Assembly: GCF_018598585.1 (NCBI RefSeq) | Contig: NZ_JAHESD010000001.1 | Coordinates: 143,177-207,176 of the forward strand | From: Chryseosolibacter indicum | Lineage (GTDB): Bacteria; Bacteroidota; Bacteroidia; Cytophagales; Cyclobacteriaceae | Direction: 5' to 3' | DNA: 64,000 nucleotides | Part shown: in pieces, positions 52,884 to 60,271 of the stretch | Layout of the letters: each line of letters starts with the position of its first letter | How positions within the stretch are numbered: position 1 is the first letter of the stretch | Made by a program: the position numbers and the translations under genes | The notes under the pieces: model-generated | What the model was told of the DNA's origin: nothing | Databases searched by the model: none | What the model saw: only the letters and a program-made list of their open reading frames with translations

Positions 52884-52915
52884 AAATCTAAGATAGTTGT
52901 AGTCAAATCTAAGAT
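52884..52915 (-). promoter_or_regulatory. Direct repeat pair, candidate AraC-type binding site
   Basis: AAATCTAAGAT occurs exactly twice, at 52884-52894 and 52905-52915, a centre-to-centre distance of 21 bases, two turns of the helix. This is the usual arrangement of AraC-family half-sites. It lies 51-82 bases upstream of the start of the NmrA-like gene and just beyond the expected -33 position. Confidence 0.6.
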
Positions 52916-53037
52916 CTTCAGTTTCTTCTATTAAAATGACTAATTACTTGTATAGTGACTTGCGTTGTCCTTGTAATCTTTAGTTGCTTTATTGATATAC
53001 TCTTTCCCTGCTATTATATTAAATCGAGAAAAACTTA

Positions 53038-53070
53038 TTTGGAATGTTCGTTCCGTTTTATATACATTTG
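53038..53070 (+). promoter_or_regulatory. Promoter of the SDR gene
   Basis: TTTG (53038-53041), a 21-base spacer and TACATTTG (53063-53070) are a near-perfect Bacteroidota promoter 52 bases ahead of the SDR start. Both flanks overlap TetR-type palindromes. Confidence 0.7.
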
Positions 53071-53085
53071 TGGAACAATCGTTCC
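53041..53085. promoter_or_regulatory. Two TetR-type operators over the SDR promoter
   Basis: GGAATGTTCGTTCC (53041-53054) and GGAACAATCGTTCC (53072-53085) share the pattern GGAAY-N4-GTTCC. The first covers the -33 end of the promoter, the second lies directly after the -7 box over the start of transcription, an arrangement that would block RNA polymerase. A third copy occurs ahead of the tetR gene. Confidence 0.7.
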
Positions 53086-53121
53086 GGAATAGAAGTGGTT
53101 TTAACTTAAAACGAAAAACAA

Positions 53122-53871
53122 ATGAAATTGAAAGACAAAGTCGCAGTTATTACTGGCGGAAGCTTGGGTATTGGTTTTGCTACAGCAAAACAATTTATTA
53201 CAGAAGGAGCAAAAGTTGTTATCACAGGTCGCAATCAAAAAGTGCTTGATGACGCAGTAAAAAGTTTAGGTGAGGATGCAGTCGGTGTTCGCTCTGATGC
53301 TTCGAACTTAGATGACATAAGCAAACTTGCTGAGCAAGTAAAGTCTCTATTTGGAAAAGTAAACATACTGGTTGTAAACGCAGGTGTATCTTCAATGGAA
53401 CCGGTGGGACAAATCACGGAAGAAACCTTCCATAGAATAATGGATCTTAATTTTAAGGGAGCTGTGTTTACAACGGAAAAGTTTATTCCGATTCTTTCTG
53501 AAGGAGCCTCTGTCATTCATATATCTTCCGTAAGTGCTTTTGCTGTAGCTCCGGGAACGGCAATTTACGCTGCCAGCAAGGCCGCATTAAATGCTTACAG
53601 CAGGACTGCTGCCATAGAATTAGCCGCAAAAAACATCCGTGTAAATGCTATTAATCCTGCTATGACAGAAACCGAAATGGTAAATAAAAGTGAGGGACTA
53701 AAAGATCTTCATGCATTTTTCAAAAATAAGATGCCGTTTAAGCGATATGCAGAGCCTTCAGAGGTAGCGAAACTCGCAGTTTTTCTCGCTTCTGACGATG
53801 CTTCATTTATTTCAGGTGCAGAATACACCATTGACGGTGCAGTAACGGTGAATGAGCCATTCAGAGCATAA
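53122..53871 (+). CDS. SDR family oxidoreductase
   Basis: 249-residue classical short-chain dehydrogenase: TGGSLGIGFATAK (TGxxxGIG), NAGVSS, VIHISSVSAF with catalytic Ser, YAASK with catalytic Tyr and Lys, and the C-terminal FISGAEYTIDGA. Substrate is not predictable. It is controlled by an apparent TetR operator pair in its promoter, and the regulator gene follows 79 bases downstream, so it is likely induced by a compound sensed by that regulator, perhaps an electrophile or aldehyde (inference). Confidence 0.92.
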   Translation: MKLKDKVAVITGGSLGIGFATAKQFITEGAKVVITGRNQKVLDDAVKSLGEDAVGVRSDASNLDDISKLAEQVKSLFGKVNILVVNAGVSSMEPVGQITEETFHRIMDLNFKGAVFTTEKFIPILSEGASVIHISSVSAFAVAPGTAIYAASKAALNAYSRTAAIELAAKNIRVNAINPAMTETEMVNKSEGLKDLHAFFKNKMPFKRYAEPSEVAKLAVFLASDDASFISGAEYTIDGAVTVNEPFRA

Positions 53872-53883
53872 TTTTTTTTATCT

Positions 53884-53909
53884 AAATACGGAACGAACGT
53901 TCCGTATTT
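53884..53909. promoter_or_regulatory. Perfect palindrome, TetR operator ahead of tetR
   Basis: AAATACGGAACG and its exact complement CGTTCCGTATTT are separated by AA (12-bp arms). The core GGAACGAACGTTCC (53890-53903) repeats the motif found twice over the SDR promoter. It lies right upstream of a -7 box TATTTTTG (53912-53919) for the TetR gene, consistent with autorepression. Confidence 0.75.
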
Positions 53910-53911
53910 CT

Positions 53912-53919
53912 TATTTTTG
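53912..53919 (+). promoter_or_regulatory. -7 promoter element of the tetR-type gene
   Basis: TATTTTTG is an exact TAnnTTTG match 31 bases before the ATG at 53951; the operator palindrome covers the spacer and most of the -33 region. Confidence 0.55.
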
Positions 53920-53950
53920 TGAAGGATTAAAATCGCGTCGCAGGGTTTTT

Positions 53951-54535
53951 ATGGCAAGAGCAAAAGTATTTGACGAGCAGTTTATTTTAGACAAAGCAAT
54001 GAATTTGTTTTGGCAGAAGGGGTATAACGGCACTTCAGCACAAGATCTAGTTGATGGTCTGGGGATAAGTCGCTCAAGTATGTATGATACCTTTGGTGAC
54101 AAGCACTCTCTTTTCGTAATGGCATTAAAACAGTATCAAAAAGAACGGATAGACCCTGTGATAAAGCAGGCTGCTACTGTAACTGACGTTGAAGGTTACA
54201 TTCGGGATATTTTTGAATTTGTTAAAGGAGAAGCGCTCCAGGAGGATAGGGGAAAAGGGTGTTTTTTTGTTAATTCTGCTGTGGAGTTAGCACCGGTTGA
54301 TGAAGAAGTTGCCGACATTTTAAACACTATCATGTATGACTTTGAAAACGCAATTTGCAGTGTCATTAAAAAGGGTCAGGGGTTAGGTATATTTACCAAT
54401 CAATATGCTGCCCGTTCTCTGGCAAGGTTTATCTTTAACTCTTTGAACGGCTTGCGTGTTACATCTAAGTTTGATGCGAATAAAAAGATGTTCGATGATA
54501 TCGTCAATGTCTGTCTGTACGCTTTGAAGGCTTAG
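53951..54535 (+). CDS. TetR/AcrR family transcriptional regulator
   Basis: 194 residues from the ATG at 53951; a longer frame to 53852 overlaps the SDR gene and the operator and is rejected. The N-terminus is the HTH domain: ILDKAMNLFWQKGYNGTSAQDLVDGLGISRSSMYDTFGDKHSLFVMAL (the AQDLVxxLGISRSSxYxxFGxK pattern of the AcrR group), followed by a helical ligand domain. It probably represses both itself and the upstream SDR through the shared GGAAC-type palindromes. The close analogues AcuR and NemR sense electrophiles, so the ligand could be similar, but that is only suggestive. Confidence 0.93.
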   Translation: MARAKVFDEQFILDKAMNLFWQKGYNGTSAQDLVDGLGISRSSMYDTFGDKHSLFVMALKQYQKERIDPVIKQAATVTDVEGYIRDIFEFVKGEALQEDRGKGCFFVNSAVELAPVDEEVADILNTIMYDFENAICSVIKKGQGLGIFTNQYAARSLARFIFNSLNGLRVTSKFDANKKMFDDIVNVCLYALKA

Positions 54536-54617
54536 AGGAAGATTCAGAGTAGGAGTTTACCAGCTACTCTGCTCATTCATCTTTATGACGTTTTTCATGT
54601 AGGCATTTACATCTGGA

Positions 54618-54893
54618 TTATTTTACATTCATACTTGATAAAATATCATAGAGTTCCTTTTTCACTCGTTCATTAATATCATTTAATTTCATAGCCACCT
54701 CTTCGTTACACTTCTGCTTATTAATACTTCCTGTTTCAAGCAGGCTTATAATCTCATGCTGTTTTTTCATAATAGAAATTAAATAGAGATTGTTTGTGAT
54801 GGCATATTGCAATAACTGCGCTGACATCATTGCAGGATCTATTTTAAATTCTTTTCCCCCGAAGTCATTGTTCAGCGTCTCATCAATGTTCAT
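54618..54893 (-). CDS. Small hypothetical helical protein, 91 residues
   Basis: A soluble, charged protein (MNIDETLNNDFGGKEFKIDPAMM) with two long helices, LQYAITNNLYLISIMKKQHEIISLL and NEEVAMKLNDINERVKKELYDILSSM, likely coiled-coil. It has one cysteine and no membrane segment or motif I know. It stands alone before a repeat-containing intergenic region. I do not recognise the family; it is kept because the sequence composition is protein-like and the start and stop are clean. Confidence 0.5.
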   Translation of the reverse strand: MNIDETLNNDFGGKEFKIDPAMMSAQLLQYAITNNLYLISIMKKQHEIISLLETGSINKQKCNEEVAMKLNDINERVKKELYDILSSMNVK

Positions 54894-55156
54894 GTTCTTT
54901 ATGGATTAATTCATAAAGGTATATAAAGATTTTTATCTTCTTTAAATGCACTTTCGCACACGGAGATGAACTATTTCGAGAGTAAATCTCCGAGAATTAC
55001 CTTATCTGGAGGCTGATTAACGGTGTAAACATCCTTTATTTTCATAGTCCTAACCAATTTGTTGCATCCTTAAATTCTGTTTTAAAGGTTACGTCCTGCA
55101 AATCGCCCTTACCTCTCTACCCACCCAAACCCCTGTTAGTTACCTGTTTTACCAAC

Positions 55157-55222
55157 AGATAACCCGTAGATAACCCGTATATAATCCGTAGATAACCCGT
55201 ATATAACCCGTAGATAACCCGT
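55157..55222 (+). repeat. Tandem array of six 11-base repeats
   Basis: Six consecutive units of the form AGATAACCCGT or ATATAACCCGT (one unit reads ATATAATCCGT) run without interruption. The first base pair position alternates G and T between units (units 1, 2, 4, 6 AGA; units 3, 5 ATA). Unit length close to one helical turn makes a phased protein-binding array possible. It lies in a 765-base region without genes. Confidence 0.85.
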
Positions 55223-55250
55223 ACCTCTAAGAGACGGATTATCTACGGGT
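55206..55250. repeat. Inverted copy of the 11-base repeat forming a hairpin
   Basis: ACCCGTAGATAACCCGT (55206-55222) is followed by an 11-base loop and ACGGATTATCTACGGGT (55234-55250), its reverse complement with one mismatch, so the end of the array can fold back on itself. Confidence 0.8.
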
Positions 55251-55658
55251 CATGTACCTGATATCTTTAAATAATATACCGTTGAAACCGAGGTCAGATT
55301 AACCTTGTCTACGGCTCAATGTGTGGTTATTTGTATGTTATATGGGGTGCTAATGGCTTATAAGGGCTATAATGGCTACATTAATAGGTAGAGTATAGCA
55401 GAACAGGGTCGAAAATAGCTTCAGTATTAAACGCCTCGAAAGAACAACAGAAGACGCTTCGGAGAGAAGAAACCCCTGAGAATAAGAGTATTGAAGAAAG
55501 AAATTACAACTCACATTTTTCGTGTCTAAGTATTACTTCAAGCAATGGTTGAAAACGTTAAGAATAATTGGATACTGTTATTGTTGTTATGGAAGTAACA
55601 GCAAATAAACGGGCATGTTTTTTTCGACCTTCCTTGTTCAAACTTAAAATTTTAGCAC

Positions 55659-56462
55659 ATGAAGAACGATAAACAACAATATGCTCTTGTGACAGGAGGT
55701 ACAAGTGGCATTGGGTATGAGCTGGCTAAACTTCTTGCAAAAGATGGTTATAATTTAGTTATTGTAGCACGTACTCAAAGTGATTTACAAAGAGTTGCTA
55801 ATGAGTTTACACAACAGTTTGGCGTGCAAGTAGACACTGTTTCCATCGATCTTTTCAATCCTGAAAATGCATTTGCGCTATATCATCAAATTGAATCAAA
55901 AAACATTAAGATTGATATTTTGGTTAATGACGCCGGGCAAGGAGAGTATGGTGAATTTCTTGATACAGATATCCGAAAGGAATTAAATATCATCGACTTA
56001 AACATTTCAAGTTTGGTTGTGCTAACGAAGTTATTTGTAAAAGATATGGTTGCTCGCGGAAGCGGAAGAATCCTTAACCTGTCTTCCATAGCATCTAAGA
56101 CACCAGGACCATGGCAGTCAGTATATCACGGTACAAAAGCATTTGTGCAGTCATTTACAGAAGCTATCCGAAGCGAGTTGAAAGATTCAGGTGTTACCGT
56201 GACTTCGCTACTACCCGGTGCAACAGATACCAATTTCTTTGTGAAGGCTGGTATGGAAAATTCAAAGATGGTGCAGGAGACAAAACTCTCTGATCCAGCA
56301 GAGGTGGCGCGAGATGGATACAAAGCTTTAATGAGTGGTGATGATATGGTTGTTTCCGGCTTGAAAAATAAATTGCAAGTTGGAATGGCTAATGTTACAC
56401 CTGATGCAAAGGCAGCTGATATGATGAAAAAACAGCAGGAGCCTGTTTCACAAGATCACTAG
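55659..56462 (+). CDS. SDR family oxidoreductase (DltE-like)
   Basis: 267 residues: TGGTSGIGYELAK, VNDAGQGEYGEF (a NDAG variant of NNAG), LNLSSIAS with catalytic Ser, YHGTKAFV with catalytic Tyr and Lys, and LLPGATDTNFF. The subgroup resembles DltE/YqjQ-like short-chain dehydrogenases that act on lipidic or unknown substrates. No signal peptide. The C-terminus is a polar tail. It is followed by about 260 bases and then a strong hairpin before the PRC-barrel gene. Confidence 0.88.
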   Translation: MKNDKQQYALVTGGTSGIGYELAKLLAKDGYNLVIVARTQSDLQRVANEFTQQFGVQVDTVSIDLFNPENAFALYHQIESKNIKIDILVNDAGQGEYGEFLDTDIRKELNIIDLNISSLVVLTKLFVKDMVARGSGRILNLSSIASKTPGPWQSVYHGTKAFVQSFTEAIRSELKDSGVTVTSLLPGATDTNFFVKAGMENSKMVQETKLSDPAEVARDGYKALMSGDDMVVSGLKNKLQVGMANVTPDAKAADMMKKQQEPVSQDH

Positions 56463-56722
56463 TAATGGCGCGCTTGTTTTGATTGTGATGCATGCTTGCT
56501 TCAAGTGGTGAATGACACGGACATTTACACTCCTGCTCTACAATTTAGAAGCGTAAATACTTGAGAAATTGTAGTAAAACCAGAAGGCACGGTTTTTAAA
56601 CATGTAGGAGCGTTGATCTTTTACAGGAGTGGTATTAACAAATGAAAATTTGAATCTTACCTGAGAACAAATCCTAAACTTGATCTGGGTAATACCAGCG
56701 AAAGGAGAAAAGGTTAACTGTT
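56463..56722 (+). other. 260 bases between the SDR gene and a strong hairpin
   Basis: No coding frame or exact promoter is seen. The distance between the SDR stop and the downstream terminator is long for a simple 3' end, so either the SDR mRNA has a long tail or a small RNA ends at the hairpin. Confidence 0.3.
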
Positions 56723-56768
56723 AGAGGCTGTTTTATTATTCAATAATAAGGCAGCCTCTTTAACTTTT
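56723..56768 (+). terminator. Strong hairpin terminator upstream of the second PRC-barrel gene
   Basis: AGAGGCTG (56723-56730) pairs with CAGCCTCT (56752-56759); inside, TTATTATT (56733-56740) pairs with AATAATAA (56742-56749). A T-rich stretch follows. The core GAGGCTG/CAGCCTC is the same as in the terminator after PRC-barrel copy 1. Confidence 0.75.
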
Positions 56769-56802
56769 ATTTATTTCTATGTAGAACTTAAAAAAACAAC
56801 TT

Positions 56803-57240
56803 ATGGCTACTACGCAGCATACCTATGAAGTCGACAATAAAACCGGAATAAATCATGAGGGGCAGCAGCCGAATATTCCGGTAAGAAGATTAACAGCTAC
56901 TTCTATAATCGGTGACAGAGTTGAAAACTATTCAGGAGAAGATTTAGGTACTATTAATAACCTGATGGTAAATGTACAAACAGGTGGCATAGAATATGCC
57001 GTCATAGAATTTGGATCATTTATTGGAATAGGCGGCAAACTCTTCGCCATTCCTTTTCAAGAACTACAGGTTGATCCCAAACGTCAGATATTCTTGCTAA
57101 ATCGCGATAAAGATTACTTAAAGCAATCACCCGGGTTTGATAAAGACCATTGGCCAGATACCAATGATCATCAGCGCTCTGATTACTTCAATGACGTTAA
57201 TACTTACTATAATAAAACGCCTGTTTTTCCAGTGCACTAG
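56803..57240 (+). CDS. PRC-barrel domain protein (copy 2)
   Basis: 145 residues, closely similar along its whole length to the protein at 32032-32451: both share YEVDN.TG.N.EG, VRRLTATSIIGD, IEYAVIEFGSFIGIGGKLFAIPFQEL and SPGFDKDHWPDTNDH. The tail differs (YFNDVNTYYNKTPVFPVH). Unlike copy 1 it has no Shine-Dalgarno sequence. The pair is an in-paralogue set 25 kb apart, both inside stress-gene neighbourhoods, which suggests they are expressed under different conditions. Confidence 0.87.
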   Translation: MATTQHTYEVDNKTGINHEGQQPNIPVRRLTATSIIGDRVENYSGEDLGTINNLMVNVQTGGIEYAVIEFGSFIGIGGKLFAIPFQELQVDPKRQIFLLNRDKDYLKQSPGFDKDHWPDTNDHQRSDYFNDVNTYYNKTPVFPVH

Positions 57241-57259
57241 TTCTGTTAGATTAAGAAGT

Positions 57260-57288
57260 AAGCCGCGTTTTTCGCGGCTTCTTTTTTA
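57260..57288 (+). terminator. Intrinsic terminator after PRC-barrel copy 2
   Basis: AAGCCGCG (57260-57267) pairs with CGCGGCTT (57273-57280) around TTTTT, then CTTTTTT. Confidence 0.93.
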
Positions 57289-57347
57289 TTGGGATTTTGT
57301 GGTATTATTTTTTGGGTTCGTTAAGTAATATTTTTCATCAAGGTGTT

Positions 57348-58016
57348 ATGAGGGACAGAACGGATAGAGATAGCGGCAGCGTTGGTAGCGATCAAGACAG
57401 TAAATACCCGGCTGATGGCCACAATGGGGGATACGGAAGTTTCCATCGGCGACGTCCGTACCGTTACGGCGAGGATCAAGGTTACAGTACCGGAAACTCT
57501 GCCGGGTATCCGGAAGGTGGTAATAAAGCCGATCCTGGAAACTATAGCAGTTATAGTACTTATAGCAGAGGTACTGACTATGGTCCTGGAGCCTATGGTC
57601 ATAATAATTCTCCTGGTAACGATTATGGTTCTTTTGATTATAAAAATAATCCAGGGGCTGTAAGGTATAATGAGCATTCAAATCAATTTGATCCTCAGGA
57701 TTATCCATCCTTTACAAATCAATTCAATCGATCAAATACTAAGACAGGATTACACAAAGGAAAGGGGCCTCGTGGATATACGCGTTCAGACGAAAGGGTA
57801 CTGGAGGAAATTAATGAGCGTATTACGGAAGATCCATATATCGATGCACTTGAAGTAACGGTCGCAGTACAAGGGGGCGAAGTAATTTTAACTGGTAGTG
57901 TTAGTGATCGCGCTGAAAAGCGTAGGGCGGAAGACATAGCTGAATCGGTATCTGGTGTTACACATGTTGAGAACAGGCTAAGAGTAATTTCAGGTTCAGT
58001 TCGAAATGATAGTTAA
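57348..58016 (+). CDS. BON domain protein with low-complexity N-terminus
   Basis: 222 residues from the ATG at 57348 (an extension to 57297 crosses the preceding terminator zone and is rejected). The first 145 residues are disordered and rich in Gly, Tyr, Asn, Ser, Asp and Arg (for example YSTGNSAGYPEGGN). Residues about 150-215 form a BON domain (YTRSDERVLEEINERITEDPYIDALEVTVAVQGGEVILTGSVSDRAEKRRAEDIAESVSGVTHVENRLRV), a fold associated with membrane or phospholipid binding in osmotic stress proteins such as OsmY. No signal peptide is seen, so it may be cytoplasmic or membrane-peripheral. It lies directly after the PRC-barrel gene. Confidence 0.88.
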   Translation: MRDRTDRDSGSVGSDQDSKYPADGHNGGYGSFHRRRPYRYGEDQGYSTGNSAGYPEGGNKADPGNYSSYSTYSRGTDYGPGAYGHNNSPGNDYGSFDYKNNPGAVRYNEHSNQFDPQDYPSFTNQFNRSNTKTGLHKGKGPRGYTRSDERVLEEINERITEDPYIDALEVTVAVQGGEVILTGSVSDRAEKRRAEDIAESVSGVTHVENRLRVISGSVRNDS

Positions 58017-58040
58017 AGATATTTAATTAAATGACTCTCT

Positions 58041-58982
58041 ATGAAAGCAGTACTTGCACATGAATTTGGCGGGCCGGAAGTGTTGAAGGTTGAGGATATT
58101 GATAAACCTATACCTCATGAAAATGAAATCTTGATTGAAGTGCATGCTTCAAGTCTTAATCCTGTTGATGCAAAATCACTCGAGGAGAACTCCAGATACA
58201 AAGATAAGATCCACTTTCCTGTTATACCTGGTATGGACATAGCAGGAGTTGTTGAAATGGTTGGAGAAGGGGTTAATAATATTCAAAAGGGAGACAAAGT
58301 TTTTGGTCAGGCAGGTGTTCTGAGAAATGGCTCTGGTGCATTTGCAGAATATGCTGTTACATCTGAAGACGCAATTGCACTAATTCCTTCGAACATAAAC
58401 TTTGCAGAGGCTGCAGCGCTGCCCTTGGCAGCAGCGAGTGCTTATCAGGCACTTGTTGAATATATGAATCTACAGCGGGGACAAAAATTACTTATACATG
58501 GAGGTTCAGGTGGTATTGGGTCTTTTGCTATTCAGTTAGCAAAGCATCTGGGTGCATATGTGGTATCCACAGCGTCAGGTGAGGGTATTGAGTTTGTAAA
58601 ACATCAAGGAGCAGATGAGGTAATTGATTATAAGAATGGGGATTTCACCAGCTTGAGAGATTTTGACGCTGTTCTTGATACTATTGGTGGAGACACTTAT
58701 AAGAAGTCATTTGGTATTTTAAAGAAGGGAGGAATTATCGTTTCAATGCTTTCTAAGCCCGATGAAGAATTGATGGAGAAATACCAGGTGAAGGCGATTC
58801 TTGAGATGACACGAATGGATCGTAAAGTCTTGTGGGTGATTGCAAGATTGGTGGAAGAGGGGGTTTTTAAAGTAAACATAGCAAAGAAATTTTCATTGGA
58901 TGAAACTCCTAAAGCTTATAGAGCAAAAGATGAAGAAAAGATTTTAGGAAAAATAGTGATTGAAGTAGAACACCAGGAGTAG
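58041..58982 (+). CDS. Zinc-independent quinone oxidoreductase-like NADP enzyme
   Basis: 313 residues of the MDR superfamily: GGPEVLKVEDI, HASSLNPVDAKSLEE, PGMDIAGVVEMVGEGV, the cofactor pocket LLIHGGSGGIGSFAIQLAKHLGA (GxGGIG) and DAVLDTIGGDTYKKSFGILKKGG. It lacks the zinc-binding cysteines of alcohol dehydrogenases, as usual for quinone oxidoreductase types. It reduces quinones or alkenals with NADPH. It starts 24 bases after the BON gene and precedes the phosphoribosyltransferase gene by 21 bases, so the three may be one unit. Confidence 0.92.
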   Translation: MKAVLAHEFGGPEVLKVEDIDKPIPHENEILIEVHASSLNPVDAKSLEENSRYKDKIHFPVIPGMDIAGVVEMVGEGVNNIQKGDKVFGQAGVLRNGSGAFAEYAVTSEDAIALIPSNINFAEAAALPLAAASAYQALVEYMNLQRGQKLLIHGGSGGIGSFAIQLAKHLGAYVVSTASGEGIEFVKHQGADEVIDYKNGDFTSLRDFDAVLDTIGGDTYKKSFGILKKGGIIVSMLSKPDEELMEKYQVKAILEMTRMDRKVLWVIARLVEEGVFKVNIAKKFSLDETPKAYRAKDEEKILGKIVIEVEHQE

Positions 58983-59003
58983 TAAAACATAGAAGCATTG
59001 GTC

Positions 59004-59669
59004 ATGGCAGAAAGAAAAGTCTTTGTTGATAGGAGGGATGCAGGATTTGAAGTGGGAAAACTTCTTGAATCAAAGTATAAAGATCGAAATGCGTTGGTAC
59101 TGGGTATACCTCGAGGCGGCGTAGTAGTAGCGTATGAAGTAGCGAATGTTTTGAATGGAGAACTCTCCGTAGTGGTAACAAAGAAGTTACCTCATCCACT
59201 TCAGAAAGAACTTGCGATAGGTGCCGCAGCAGAAGATGGTTCTGTTTTTATGACGTCTTATGGAAATGATATAAGTCTTGAAATAAAGCGAAAAGTGCTT
59301 GCAGAACAAATTAATGAAATCAAGAACAGAATACAACGATTTCGCAGGGGCAAACCGTTGTCAGAAATGAGAGACCGAATCGTTATTTTAGTTGATGATG
59401 GGATCGCTACTGGTTCTACAATTGTTCCGGCTATTAAATTATGCAAATCTAAAAAAGCTGCCAAAGTTATCGTAGCTGCTCCTGTTTCAGCGAAACACTA
59501 TGTCTCGGAAATCAATTCACTGGCTGATGAAGTTGTGATAGCCGTTCAACCAAACAGTTTTCACGCAGTAGCACAAGTGTATGACGATTTTCATAATCTC
59601 AGTGACAAGGAGGTAATAGAACTTTTAGACAATTATGGGCGCAAGTCGATGAAGCAGTTTATCCATTAG
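59004..59669 (+). CDS. Phosphoribosyltransferase-domain protein
   Basis: 221 residues from the ATG at 59004. The type I PRTase signature ILVDDGIATGST (PRPP-binding loop) is intact and preceded by ALVLGIPRGGVVVAYEVANVL, the GIPRGGV start of this subgroup. The family of such stand-alone PRTase-like proteins is widespread, is often encoded beside stress and erythromycin-esterase-like or dienelactone-hydrolase-like genes, and its substrate is unknown. Not one of the well-known purine or pyrimidine salvage enzymes. Follows the quinone-oxidoreductase-like gene. Confidence 0.88.
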   Translation: MAERKVFVDRRDAGFEVGKLLESKYKDRNALVLGIPRGGVVVAYEVANVLNGELSVVVTKKLPHPLQKELAIGAAAEDGSVFMTSYGNDISLEIKRKVLAEQINEIKNRIQRFRRGKPLSEMRDRIVILVDDGIATGSTIVPAIKLCKSKKAAKVIVAAPVSAKHYVSEINSLADEVVIAVQPNSFHAVAQVYDDFHNLSDKEVIELLDNYGRKSMKQFIH

Positions 59670-59686
59670 CGAGTATATAGGAAATG

Positions 59687-59974
59687 TTATAATGGTAACT
59701 GTATTTTAACAGTATTGCTTTCGTTGCCTCTGTTATCATCTTCAAAAACCACTTTATATTCAATGTGCACCGGTTTTATAAAAGTTTCTGAGTCGACAAA
59801 TGGTGCCCTTGCATTCTTTACAATTTGCAGCCAGTTATCATCATTAACTTTTCTGTAGATAGTAACATATTCAAGACATTCTTTTTTAAAGAAGAGTTTT
59901 CTGTCCTCACCAATCAATTCGATCTCCAGCTGATGTTGAGAGGTTAAGGGAAGTATAGTCTTAATTTCTGTCAT
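59687..59974 (-). CDS. Small hypothetical beta-rich protein, 95 residues
   Basis: MTEIKTILPLTSQHQLEIELIGEDRKLFFKKECLEYVTIYRKVNDDNWLQIVK... is an all-beta, soluble protein with one Cys and no signal peptide. It reads like a stand-alone fibronectin-type or similar small beta-sandwich (alternating hydrophobic strands, YRKVNDDNW and HIEYKVVFEDDN), but I do not recognise the family. It is downstream of the HMA gene in the same orientation with a 24-base gap, so a shared transcript is likely. Confidence 0.55.
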   Translation of the reverse strand: MTEIKTILPLTSQHQLEIELIGEDRKLFFKKECLEYVTIYRKVNDDNWLQIVKNARAPFVDSETFIKPVHIEYKVVFEDDNRGNESNTVKIQLPL

Positions 59975-59998
59975 AACTAGTTTCTTTGTGTGTCAACT

Positions 59999-60271
59999 TT
60001 ATGCTATTGCCTCGTCGCTACCTTCGCGTTGGCCATAGGCTGGCCGCTCACCTACAAATTTGTATCCGACTTTGTTAACTGCAGCCTTTATGTTATCAAT
60101 AGTTACTTTATGCGGGTCATATTCAACGGACACACTTGCAGAGCTTAAGTCAGCTTTTGCATGCTGTACACCATCAATGCTCCCAATAACTTTTGATATA
60201 GTTCTTTCGCAGCCCGCACATGTCATTCCTTCTATTAAATAAGATTCTTTTTTTGTTTTAACAGCTTCCAT
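59999..60271 (-). CDS. HMA-domain (CopZ-like) metallochaperone
   Basis: 90 residues with one heavy-metal-associated domain: ESYLIEGMTCAGCERTISKVIGSIDGVQHAKADLSSASVSVEYDPHKVTIDNIKAAVNKVGYKFV. The metal-binding motif GMTCAGC is intact, typical of copper carriers that hand Cu(I) to P-type ATPases. The C-terminal tail is acidic and has no further motif. No copper ATPase or CopY/CueR regulator is within the window. It lies on the minus strand with the small beta protein behind it. Confidence 0.92.
   Translation of the reverse strand: MEAVKTKKESYLIEGMTCAGCERTISKVIGSIDGVQHAKADLSSASVSVEYDPHKVTIDNIKAAVNKVGYKFVGERPAYGQREGSDEAIA

Larger units (their letters stand above)
54894..55658. other. 765-base region without genes, contains the 11-base repeat array
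   Basis: Apart from the tandem array and its inverted copy, no coding frame, promoter pair or RNA gene is recognised. Confidence 0.5.

Noticed and set aside
55157..55222. CRISPR-like repeat array
   Set aside because: Units are 11 bases and adjacent with no spacers, and there are no cas genes.
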